Source: Deltaproteobacteria bacterium
GTDB lineage: Bacteria; Desulfobacterota; Desulfobaccia; Desulfobaccales; Desulfobaccaceae
DNA length: 7,086 nucleotides
Assembly: GCA_016874895.1 (NCBI GenBank)
Contig: VGSX01000186.1
Coordinates: 1-7,086, forward strand
Direction: 5' to 3'
This document shows, piece after piece, positions 1-5,548 of this stretch. Positions within the stretch are counted from its first letter, which is position 1. Each line of letters opens with the position of its first letter. The position numbers and the translations under genes are program-made. The notes under the pieces are model-generated. The model was given only the letters and a program-made list of their open reading frames with translations. It was not told the DNA's origin and searched no databases.

Positions 1-285
1 GTAATCCTCCAGGATGGATTCAATGTAGTCCGGGGGCAGGCCGTAGCCGGCGAAATAGGCCACAACCTCCATCTCTTTGTCATTTTTCAGTTTGTCCACC
101 AACTGGCGGGAGCCTTCCCGGGTGGATCCCCCGGCCCCGAAGGTTATGCCCACAAAATCAGGCTCCAGAAAGTATAATTGATCAATGACCCGTTCCAGTT
201 TGGCCGCTCCCTCCGGGGTGCGGGCGGGAAACAATTCAAACGAAACAGTCGGTGTTTTTTCGGTCCAGAGGCGAGTGAGTCTCAT
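1..285 (-). CDS. metF: Methylenetetrahydrofolate reductase-like protein, N-terminal part, cut by window edge
   Basis: This is the first 95 codons of a leftward gene whose remainder lies outside the window. The family reduces 5,10-methylene-tetrahydrofolate to 5-methyl-tetrahydrofolate with a flavin in a cytosolic TIM barrel, feeding methionine synthesis or, in some anaerobes, the Wood-Ljungdahl pathway. The translation shows the family opening VSFELFP at residues 14-20, with Glu17 at the position of the catalytic glutamate of E. coli MetF, then FVGITFGAGGSTRE at 44-57, matching the usual VSVTYGAGGSTR segment. The ATG at 285 is chosen because AAAGGA lies about 10 nt upstream and the family motif begins soon after. 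It is odd that residues 77-80 read YFAG where most members have the flavin-site HLTC motif. It may therefore be a divergent MetF or a MetF-like protein of altered use. Family assignment is firm; exact function is less so. Confidence 0.85.
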   Translation of the reverse strand, partial: MRLTRLWTEKTPTVSFELFPARTPEGAAKLERVIDQLYFLEPDFVGITFGAGGSTREGSRQLVDKLKNDKEMEVVAYFAGYGLPPDYIESILEDY

Positions 286-327
286 AACTTGTTTTCCTTT
301 ATGAGGTTTGGTTTATGCTTTTAAGGC

Positions 328-340
328 GGCTGTGCCAGCC
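328..340. repeat. Short inverted repeat in the metF leader
   Basis: GGCTG-TGC-CAGCC is a perfect 5-bp stem with a 3-nt loop, about 45 nt upstream of the metF start. It would lie in the metF 5' untranslated leader if transcription starts near 380 on the minus strand. No U-run follows on either strand, so it is not a standard terminator. No riboswitch class was recognised. It could be chance. Confidence 0.3.
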
Positions 341-363
341 ATGGCCTGAAAACAACCCAGATA

Positions 364-392
364 TTGAAATTCCTATTTGAGCTTACTATAAT
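364..392 (+). promoter_or_regulatory. Sigma70-type promoter for the thioesterase gene
   Basis: TTGAAA (364-369) is followed after exactly 17 bp by a perfect TATAAT (387-392), a strong match to the housekeeping consensus. Transcription would start near 399, leaving an untranslated leader of about 89 nt before the ATG at 488. The -10 lies inside the perfect palindrome ACTAT-A-ATAGT (385-395), so the minus strand also carries -10-like hexamers (TATTAT and TATAGT). TTGTAA lies 15 bp upstream of the latter. The same site may therefore fire leftward into metF. Confidence 0.7.
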
Positions 393-435
393 AGTTAATC
401 TTTTATTACAAAATATCTGAGAAAACAATCAAAAT

Positions 436-476
436 AACCGGCCGGGCGGACGCTGTCGGTACATCTGGAGCCGGTT
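436..476 (+). promoter_or_regulatory. Inverted repeat in the thioesterase leader, close to the start codon
   Basis: AACCGGC (436-442) and GCCGGTT (470-476) are perfect 7-bp complementary arms around a 27-nt GC-rich loop. The right arm ends 11 nt before the ATG at 488, so a folded leader would sit against the ribosome-binding region, which has only a weak GGA at 479-481. It may modulate translation, or it may be fortuitous in GC-rich sequence. No known RNA family was recognised. Confidence 0.35.
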
Positions 477-487
477 GCGGAAATCCT

Positions 488-904
488 ATGGCTATCCCGA
501 CCTTTGATGATTATTGCTTCGCCTGCGGCAGCCGCAACCCCAAGGGCATCGGTATGCAGGTGCATTATCTGGAAGAAAGCGAGACTGCGGAATCCCTCCT
601 CGTTCTGCCCAGGGAATATCAGGGCTGGCAGGAAGTCATCCACGGTGGCATCCTGGCCACCCTCCTGGACGAGATCATGATGCATGCGGTCTGGCATTTT
701 GCCGGGCCGGGTCTCACCCTGGGTCTGGAGGTGCAGTTCCGCCAACCTCTGGCGCCCGGCGAACCCGTTCTGGTGCGGGGGCATCTGACGGAAGCCAAGG
801 GCAGCCGCCTGAAGGCCCGGGGCGAGATCGTCCGGCAGTCGGATAACCGCCTCATCGCCAACAGCCAGGGACGGTTTTTACTGTTGCAGGAGGGCAAGGT
901 ATAA
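488..904 (+). CDS. PaaI-type hotdog-fold thioesterase
   Basis: The 138-residue product matches the PaaI/THEM4-like hotdog thioesterase family in length and motifs. Members are small cytosolic enzymes, usually dimers or tetramers, that hydrolyse acyl-CoA or related thioesters. The N-terminus has the DDYCFACGSRNPKGIGM segment (7-23) typical of one branch. The central helix carries HGGILATLLDEIM (52-64), the signature HGG...LD(E) motif that lines the active site. The tail has the strand-rich pattern expected, for example LEVQFRQPLAPGEPV at 80-94. The ATG at 488 is the only start upstream of the conserved N-terminus. It has a weak Shine-Dalgarno (GGA, 6 nt away). The gene has its own strong promoter and is divergent from metF, so it is probably monocistronic. 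The substrate cannot be read from sequence; clearance of misacylated CoA species is a family-based guess. Confidence 0.88.
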   Translation: MAIPTFDDYCFACGSRNPKGIGMQVHYLEESETAESLLVLPREYQGWQEVIHGGILATLLDEIMMHAVWHFAGPGLTLGLEVQFRQPLAPGEPVLVRGHLTEAKGSRLKARGEIVRQSDNRLIANSQGRFLLLQEGKV

Positions 905-963
905 AAATGTCTCTGCTGAGAAAGGAACAATCGGGTTCCGGCCATCGGTTGGCAGGGTTGTTC

Positions 964-992
964 TTGACATATGGCAGATATGTAACTATTGT
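964..992 (+). promoter_or_regulatory. Promoter of the antitoxin-toxin remnant
   Basis: A perfect -35 TTGACA (964-969) is followed after 17 bp by TATTGT (987-992), which matches 4 of 6 consensus -10 bases. Transcription would start near 999, about 27 nt before the antitoxin ATG at 1026. GAGGA at 1012-1016 provides the Shine-Dalgarno, 9 nt from the start. The region is AT-rich compared with the flanking genes. Confidence 0.65.
967..983. promoter_or_regulatory. Palindromic candidate operator within the antitoxin promoter
   Basis: ACATAT-GGCAG-ATATGT is a perfect 6-bp inverted repeat with a 5-nt spacer. It overlaps the end of the -35 and fills most of the -35/-10 spacer. Ribbon-helix-helix antitoxins normally bind such palindromes in their own promoter to repress it. 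TATGTAA at 979-985 recurs directly at 1002-1008, 23 bp away, about two helical turns, so a second half-site is possible. The binding role is inferred from position and family habit. Confidence 0.5.
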
Positions 993-1025
993 CCAATTAA
1001 TTATGTAATTTGAGGATGTATAAAA

Positions 1026-1283
1026 ATGCGGATTAATGCCATCATGTCAGATGATCTCGTAGCCGCGTTGGATGCCATGGCTCGGGAACACCACAAAAGC
1101 CGGAGCGAACTATTGCGGGAAGCTGCGGAATTGCTCATCAGCACCTATCAGCGGCAACGGGAGGAAGAACAGCGGCGTGCGAGGCGGCAAAAGGCCATTG
1201 AAACCCAGGAACTGCTGCGCCAAAAGGCCGGAGACTGGGATGGGGTGGCGGAGGTGCGGAAATGGCGGGAGCCAGGGGGATGA
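1026..1283 (+). CDS. Ribbon-helix-helix (CopG/RHH) antitoxin of a VapC-type pair
   Basis: This 85-residue protein begins with a ribbon-helix-helix DNA-binding domain. A beta strand RINAIMSD (2-9) is followed by helix LVAALDAMAREHH (11-23), then the turn and second helix KSRSELLREAAELLI (24-38). A highly charged Arg/Glu-rich helix (42-68) and a short tail GDWDGVAEVRKWRE (69-82) follow. In such antitoxins the N-terminus dimerises and binds the operator, while the tail binds the PIN toxin. The start has GAGGA 9 nt upstream. The stop overlaps the next ATG as ATGA, the usual arrangement of a toxin-antitoxin operon. The toxin gene downstream is truncated, so this is effectively an orphan antitoxin. 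It may still autorepress at the palindrome at 967-983 or neutralise related toxins elsewhere; both are inference. Confidence 0.85.
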   Translation: MRINAIMSDDLVAALDAMAREHHKSRSELLREAAELLISTYQRQREEEQRRARRQKAIETQELLRQKAGDWDGVAEVRKWREPGG

Positions 1284-1405
1284 CCATGGTACTGGATACC
1301 TCCGTAATCATCAAATGGTTCAGTTACGCCCAGGAAGCCGAGCTGGAAGCGGCCCAGAAATTACGCACCCAGATCATGGCTGACACCTGTCAGATCATCA
1401 TTTAA
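1280..1405 (+). pseudogene. vapC: Truncated VapC (PIN-domain) toxin remnant
   Basis: This 41-codon frame overlaps the antitoxin stop by 4 nt and starts like a PIN-domain VapC ribonuclease: MVLDTSVIIKWF at residues 3-14, including the first conserved acidic residue, Asp6. The similarity continues through EAELEAAQKLRTQIMADTCQIII, the region before the usual P-D-x-x-x-x-E segment, where TAA ends it. Full-length toxins are about 130-150 residues, so the remaining active-site acids and most of the fold are gone and RNA cleavage is not expected. ATG 1286 is an alternative start: AGGGGG at 1274-1279 sits 6 nt upstream of it, and family members usually begin there. The following 144 bp show no recognisable PIN sequence in any frame, pointing to a deletion or replacement rather than one stop mutation. 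Confidence 0.8.
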
Positions 1406-1414
1406 GGTTCAAGG
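1404..1414. repeat. GTTCAAGG heptamer element at the vapC break
   Basis: AAGGTTCAAGG begins within the premature stop codon of the vapC remnant. It is the exact reverse complement of 5802-5812 (CCTTGAACCTT), part of a 7-bp tandem repeat before the last gene. Such GTTCAAG units are a common intergenic low-complexity repeat in various bacterial genomes. One 11-nt match alone could be chance. Its place at the break makes it notable. Confidence 0.4.
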
Positions 1415-1549
1415 GGTTAAAGAGGTCGTCAGGTTAGATCGACTGTATGATGTTTAGCTGATTAATGTGAGGCATTATTTCCTGGGAATGAGAATGTTGT
1501 GGAACGGTGCCGCCTGGATTAAAACAGCCGGTTTCCGGTGAGGGCGATC

Positions 1550-2020
1550 ATGCAGCTTATTATTATGATGGTGGGGAAAACCCGCTCGGCCTTTATCCAG
1601 GAAGGCATGGACTTCTACCGGAAACGGCTGCAGTTTTATCACCAGGTGGCCCTGGTGACGGTGCGGGAGGAAAAACCCCGGAAAGGACTGCCGCCGGAGC
1701 AGATCAAAGAGAAAGAGGCCGAGAGGTTATTGGACCGGTTCCCTAAACCGGGCCGGATAGTTGTCCTGGAAGCCGGAGGCAGGGAATTTACTTCGGAGGA
1801 GCTGGCCGGCTGGCTGGCTGGAATGGAGCAGGAAGCCCACACCCCGGTGGTTTTTATCATCGGCGGCCACCTGGGGCTGGCGGCGTCGGTCCTCAAGATG
1901 GCCGATCATCGTCTTTCCCTGTCGCGCCTGACCTTCACCCATGAACTGAGCCGGTTGATCCTGCTGGAACAATTATACCGGGTGGCGACGATTAAGGCTG
2001 GCCATCCCTATCATAATTAA
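1550..2020 (+). CDS. rlmH: 23S rRNA pseudouridine(1915)-N3-methyltransferase RlmH
   Basis: The 156-residue protein matches RlmH (about 155 residues in E. coli), a SPOUT-class dimer that uses S-adenosylmethionine to methylate N3 of pseudouridine 1915 in helix 69 of 23S rRNA on assembled 70S ribosomes. Family signatures are clear: strand MQLIIMMVGK at the N-terminus, FIIGGHLGL at 102-110 forming part of the trefoil-knot cofactor site, LSLSRLTFTHELSRLILLEQLYR at 122-144, and the C-terminal GHPYHN (151-156). The ATG at 1550 is preferred over an in-frame GTG at 1538: GAGGG at 1540-1544 sits 5 nt before the ATG, the GTG has no Shine-Dalgarno, and the length then fits the family. The gene is first of a probable three-gene unit. 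I saw no convincing promoter in the 144 bp upstream. Confidence 0.95.
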   Translation: MQLIIMMVGKTRSAFIQEGMDFYRKRLQFYHQVALVTVREEKPRKGLPPEQIKEKEAERLLDRFPKPGRIVVLEAGGREFTSEELAGWLAGMEQEAHTPVVFIIGGHLGLAASVLKMADHRLSLSRLTFTHELSRLILLEQLYRVATIKAGHPYHN

Positions 2021-2100
2021 CCCTGTGGTAAAATACAGTGATAGAGTCGGGAATAAGCTGCGATTATGCAGAAAATGTAACAGTTCAGCCAGCTGATGAA

Positions 2101-2646
2101 ATGATGAAAAAAACAACCCCACACTTGGCGGAACTGTTGCGCCTGAGATTGGCTGACTGCCACGCCCGCCTGGCCCAGGTGCGGGGTGTGGAACACCTGG
2201 CTCAAACCCTGGCCAGGGAAGCCGGGGCCTTCCTGATCCTGGAGGATCACCCCTGGTTGCGGGCAGCTGCGGCGTTCCTATCGGATTATCCGGATAAAAA
2301 GACGCAGGTGGTTTCTAAGGTAGAAAACTGGGCCGGGATGCCCGCCAAGCAGGATACCGTAGTGATAGTCGGCTTGGGGGCAGTTCCCGAAACCGGGTCG
2401 TTGCTGCTTAGCGACCACTCCCAGGTGGGTTGGTGGTTGAGCCTGTGCCCCTGCCGGCAGATCGTGGTGATTCCGGAGGATCACGCCTTTTTGACCATGA
2501 CTGTGGCCTTGGAGCTGACCGCCCGGGAACCCTCGGGGCTGGTGAGTTGGATCACCGGCCCCAGCCGCACCGCGGATATCGAAAAGGTCCTGGTCCTGGG
2601 GGCCCAGGGCGCCACGGACCTCCTGGTCATAACCTTTCGGGAATAA
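2101..2646 (+). CDS. LUD-domain protein (LutC/YkgG family)
   Basis: The 181-residue product belongs to the LUD (LutC/YkgG) family. Supporting motifs are AVPETGSLLLS (94-104), corresponding to the family's AETGT(L/I) stretch, then IVVIPEDH (121-128), and GPSRTADIEKVLVLGAQG (153-170), a near-signature ending. In LutABC systems such a protein works with two iron-sulfur proteins to oxidise L-lactate, but none is encoded beside it here, and it has no cysteine cluster or transmembrane segment of its own. The start is uncertain. ATG 2101 (or 2104) gives a family-like N-terminus but has only a weak purine-rich site, and an in-frame GTG at 2038 would add 21 unconvincing residues. It follows rlmH by 80 bp and precedes the M24 gene by 64 bp, so co-transcription is likely. 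Lactate oxidation is not established by this context. Confidence 0.85.
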   Translation: MMKKTTPHLAELLRLRLADCHARLAQVRGVEHLAQTLAREAGAFLILEDHPWLRAAAAFLSDYPDKKTQVVSKVENWAGMPAKQDTVVIVGLGAVPETGSLLLSDHSQVGWWLSLCPCRQIVVIPEDHAFLTMTVALELTAREPSGLVSWITGPSRTADIEKVLVLGAQGATDLLVITFRE

Positions 2647-2710
2647 AATCTTGGGGGCCGGATAGATTCCGCTCCCTTGATCCCTTTTCCCTGTTTTTTT
2701 GGGAGGACTT

Positions 2711-3901
2711 ATGATACCGGCCCCAGAGGAAGAAATTGTAAGCCGCCAGAGATACTTGCAGGAACTCCTGGCCGAGGCCGGGATTGAGCTGGCCCTGATC
2801 CGCCAGGCCGCGGATTTGTATTATTATGGCGGCATCATCGTGGACGGCTTCCTGGCCCTGGGGCCGCTGGGCGAGCCCCTGCTGTTGGTGCGCCGGCCCC
2901 AACACCGGCTGCAGGAACAAGAACTTCCCTTTCCAGCGGCTTTTTTTAAGGATATCAAGGAAATTCCCGCCATCCTGGGTCAAGTGGGGCTGGGGCATGA
3001 CGGCGCCCTCGGCATGGAGCTGGATGTCATGCCAGCTGCCCTTTATCGTCGCTTCCGGGAGCAGTTATATCCGCAGCGCCCCATCCTCGACCTGTCCCCC
3101 CTCATCCGCCGGCTACGCATGATCAAAAGCCCTTTTGAAATCAGCCAGATCAAGAGAGCCGCGCATATTTTGGATGAGGTCCTGGTGAGCGCCGTCGAAG
3201 TTATCGAGGCCGGCGTGAGCGAACTGGAGCTGGCCGCCGTACTGGAATACCGCCTCCGGCTCAAGGGCCATCAGGGGCTGGTACGTACCCGGGGCTGGAA
3301 CCTGGAGATGTTTTTCGGCCATGTCTTGTCCGGGGCGTCCGGCAATCAGGCTGCCTATGTGGATACTCCCAGCGGCGGCACCGGCTTCAGCCACGGCTTT
3401 CCCCAGGGGGCCGGGACCAAACTTTTAGCGCCGGGCGAGCCCATCAGTGTTGACCTGGCGGCCTGCGTCAACGGCTATATCGCAGATGAGACCCGCCTCT
3501 ATGTCGTCGGCGATTTGCCCGATCCGGCCTGGGAAGCCCTGACCCTGGTGGAAAAACTGTTCACTCTATACGAACAGGAGGCCCGACCGGGAGTCATGCC
3601 GGGAGACCTGTACCACCTGCTTCTGGAAGAAGTGAAAGCTGCAGGGCGGCAGGATCAATTTATGGGCTTCGGCCAGGACCGGGTGCTCTATGTGGGCCAC
3701 GGAGTGGGACTGGAGCTGGATGAATTCCCGATAATTGCCGCGAAGTTTCCCTATCCCCTGGCTGCGGAGATGGTCATCGCCTTTGAGCCGAAATTCTTCC
3801 TGCCCGGCATCGGCATGATCGGTTTTGAGGACACCGGCCGGATCACCCCGGACGGGGTAGAGTGGCTCACCCGGAGCCCCCGGCAGGTGTGGCAGCTCTA
3901 A
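2711..3901 (+). CDS. M24-family metallopeptidase, Xaa-Pro aminopeptidase/creatinase-like
   Basis: This 396-residue cytosolic protein has the two-domain layout of M24B enzymes: an N-terminal creatinase-like domain (about 10-135) and a C-terminal pita-bread catalytic domain (about 142-390). The boundary is marked by LRMIKSPFEISQIKRAA, the usual R-x-x-K-s-x-x-E-i segment. All five metal ligands can be placed: Asp248 and Asp259 (VDLAACVNGYIADE), His330 (VGHGVGLELDE), Glu359 (AFEPKFF) and Glu373 (FEDTG). It should therefore bind two divalent metals and probably hydrolyse Xaa-Pro or related bonds. Creatinase-like members without peptidase activity exist, so the substrate is open. The ATG at 2711 is chosen because GGGAGG at 2701-2706 lies just upstream; the TTG at 2699 has no such site. 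It is last in the rlmH-LUD-M24 unit and faces the DAC gene convergently. Confidence 0.9.
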   Translation: MIPAPEEEIVSRQRYLQELLAEAGIELALIRQAADLYYYGGIIVDGFLALGPLGEPLLLVRRPQHRLQEQELPFPAAFFKDIKEIPAILGQVGLGHDGALGMELDVMPAALYRRFREQLYPQRPILDLSPLIRRLRMIKSPFEISQIKRAAHILDEVLVSAVEVIEAGVSELELAAVLEYRLRLKGHQGLVRTRGWNLEMFFGHVLSGASGNQAAYVDTPSGGTGFSHGFPQGAGTKLLAPGEPISVDLAACVNGYIADETRLYVVGDLPDPAWEALTLVEKLFTLYEQEARPGVMPGDLYHLLLEEVKAAGRQDQFMGFGQDRVLYVGHGVGLELDEFPIIAAKFPYPLAAEMVIAFEPKFFLPGIGMIGFEDTGRITPDGVEWLTRSPRQVWQL

Positions 3902-3920
3902 GAAGGTTGCGCCTGTTTTT
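3884..3920 (+). terminator. Weak candidate terminator at the end of the M24 gene
   Basis: CAGGTG (3884-3889) can pair with CGCCTG (3910-3915), including one G-T pair, across a 20-nt loop. Five T residues (3916-3920) follow. The long loop makes it a weak intrinsic terminator, but it is the only hairpin-plus-T-run in the 18-bp gap between the convergent stops. Just beyond, CCGGC (3929-3933) and GCCGG (3944-3948) form another stem that would be read at the end of the opposing gene. Confidence 0.35.
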
Positions 3921-5491
3921 CAATAAAGCCGGCTGATCAATCTGCCGGTGCGGTAGAGAGACACCGGCCCGTCGGTGGAGATGCAGACGCCCAGAACGTC
4001 CGGGTAGTAGGCGGAAAATTCCCGGGTGGCCTGGTGGCGGGTGCCGCTGCCCAGTTCGTCTGCGGCCAGGGGGGGGAGCTGCAAACCGGTGGCCTTCAGT
4101 CTGGCCCGGAAATGCGTGGCTTCCAGCCGTTCATTAAAGATGAGGGCGCCATCGGACTTGGCCAACCCCAGGAGAATGGCGCCCCATTGCGGCTGCAGGG
4201 GCGTGGGCTGGGCCAGGCGTACCTCGTTCTCAATGGGGACATAGGGTTCCTGGAGTTTGCTGGCACTCAGGCCTACCAGGAGAATGCCGCCTCGGCCCTG
4301 GGCGCGCAGACCTCGCAGAAGCTGCCGGAACTGCTGTAAAACCTCCGGGTAGCAGCAATCCGGGCAGATGCTGCGCAGTTGCCGCTCCACTTCCTGCCAG
4401 AAGACATCCTGAAACAGGGGAATTTGAATCCGCCCGTGCCGGTATTCCAGCAAAGAAAGGGGAATCCGGGCTCTCCGGCGGCCCTTCAGGGCCAGCCAGA
4501 AATTAAAGCGGCCCCGCCAGGATATGGTAGCCAGGTACAAAGAATCACGCCAGGAACGGCTGGTGGTCAACTGGCGCTGGGCCCCCTCGGTGAGGTGCAG
4601 GACACCCACAATGCGGTCCTTATGTACTGTCAGGAAGGTGGTGCGGCCATCGGCGTTGAGGAGTAACTGCTTGATGGCCTCAATGCCTTCGTTGAGCTGC
4701 ACCTGGTCGGACTTGTGATATAAAAGGAGGTTCGACCAGCGCTGCCGTTGTTCCTCCAGGGATTTGTGGGGCGGCAGGAAGGCAAAACCGGTGAAAATCC
4801 GCTCACCCTCAATGGAATGGTAAAGCAGGCGCTTAAAAAGCCGCCAACCCCGGATGATGGATTCTTCCGCCCGGCTGCCGGGAATCTGACAGCGTTTCAT
4901 ATCCGCCGGGGTGTACAATCGGCTTCCGATATAAGGCGTATCCTGGGCGTCTAATTTCACCGTGGCACAGGGAATCCAAATGAGGCTTTGCAGATAGCGG
5001 GCAATGACCTGTTCTTCCAATGAATAAGGGGCAAAGGCCAGAAAATCCTCGGCCACCGTCCCGGCGCTGATGGCCAGGGCATAAAACCACGATAATCCGA
5101 AGATGCTGCTGACAAAACGGCAATGAAAAGGCGACAGCAGATACGAGGCTTGGGAAGTGCTAAGCCTGAAATAATGCGTTTCCTCACCCAGCCGCAATCT
5201 GATGATATGGTAGAGCATCCCGGTGACCTGGTCCTCCTGGTTGGGGAACAGGGCGCCGCTGATTGTTAACTGGTGCCGCCGGGTCTGCACGGCGAGATAG
5301 GGAAACAGTTCCACTCCACCTTTGGGGGGCTCATTGTCCCAGCCATCAGGCGCCTTGTCCTCCGGCTTCAGGGTGCAGGTGGTGATATCCTCCAGCAGGC
5401 GGTTCACCTCCGGCGAGGCGATGAGGGAAAAATAACTGTGGCGCAACCTGCTCAGATCAATATTCGGCGGGGGCACGGGGCGGGACGACAT
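3920..5491 (-). CDS. Putative diadenylate cyclase: C-terminal DAC domain with long novel N-terminal region
   Basis: The 523-residue protein ends in a DAC domain, which condenses two ATP into the second messenger c-di-AMP. The domain seems to start near RAQGRGGILLVG (396-407), has SDGALIF at 446-452 (the DGA motif), ELGSGTRHQAT at 479-489 (the G-T/A-R-H-R motif region), and GVCISTDGPVSLYRTGRLI at 501-519, which parallels the IIVSEETGGVSV tail of CdaA. Two departures are visible: RHR is RHQ (Gln487), and SEE is STD (505-507), losing a glutamate tied to metal binding in characterised enzymes. The first 390 or so residues match nothing I can name. They include a hydrophobic stretch at 126-147 that could be a buried helix or one membrane segment. 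N-terminal sensor domains of the DACN type are known on other DAC proteins, so a sensor role is plausible. The ATG at 5491 has GGAAG 6 nt upstream. Confidence 0.75.
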   Translation of the reverse strand: MSSRPVPPPNIDLSRLRHSYFSLIASPEVNRLLEDITTCTLKPEDKAPDGWDNEPPKGGVELFPYLAVQTRRHQLTISGALFPNQEDQVTGMLYHIIRLRLGEETHYFRLSTSQASYLLSPFHCRFVSSIFGLSWFYALAISAGTVAEDFLAFAPYSLEEQVIARYLQSLIWIPCATVKLDAQDTPYIGSRLYTPADMKRCQIPGSRAEESIIRGWRLFKRLLYHSIEGERIFTGFAFLPPHKSLEEQRQRWSNLLLYHKSDQVQLNEGIEAIKQLLLNADGRTTFLTVHKDRIVGVLHLTEGAQRQLTTSRSWRDSLYLATISWRGRFNFWLALKGRRRARIPLSLLEYRHGRIQIPLFQDVFWQEVERQLRSICPDCCYPEVLQQFRQLLRGLRAQGRGGILLVGLSASKLQEPYVPIENEVRLAQPTPLQPQWGAILLGLAKSDGALIFNERLEATHFRARLKATGLQLPPLAADELGSGTRHQATREFSAYYPDVLGVCISTDGPVSLYRTGRLISRLY

Positions 5492-5519
5492 GGCGTTCTT
5501 CCGATTTCATTTTTTCTAA

Positions 5520-5548
5520 ATTTTACCCTATCTTTCCAGGATTGCCAA
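5520..5548 (-). promoter_or_regulatory. Promoter of the DAC-domain gene
   Basis: On the minus strand TTGGCA (5548-5543) is followed after exactly 17 bp by TAAAAT (5525-5520), each matching five of six sigma70 consensus bases. Transcription would start near 5513, giving a leader of about 20 nt that contains the GGAAG ribosome-binding site before the ATG at 5491. Confidence 0.6.

Noticed and set aside
925..963. GAACAA...TTGTTC inverted repeat after the thioesterase gene as a terminator
   Set aside because: The arms are 6 bp with a 27-nt loop and no T-run follows; the right arm runs into the -35 of the next promoter.
395..996. Open frames on the minus strand over the thioesterase gene (395-784 and 619-996)
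   Set aside because: Their translations are low-complexity and family-less, and they lie antisense to a well-supported hotdog thioesterase.
1446..1451. TATGAT as the -10 of an rlmH promoter
   Set aside because: The hexamer 17 bp upstream (AGGTCG) does not resemble a -35, so the call would rest on one weak box.
1404..1457. Short frame KVQGVKEVVRLDRLYDV after the vapC stop, slightly like the end of a STAS domain
   Set aside because: It begins with the heptamer repeat, has no start codon, and is too short to assign; it is also not in the vapC frame.
2029..2034. TAAAAT as a -10 for a separate promoter before the LUD gene
   Set aside because: No -35-like hexamer is found at a suitable distance; co-transcription with rlmH is simpler.
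2038..2100. GTG 2038 as the start of the LUD protein
   Set aside because: The extra 21 residues look non-family and the GTG has no Shine-Dalgarno site.
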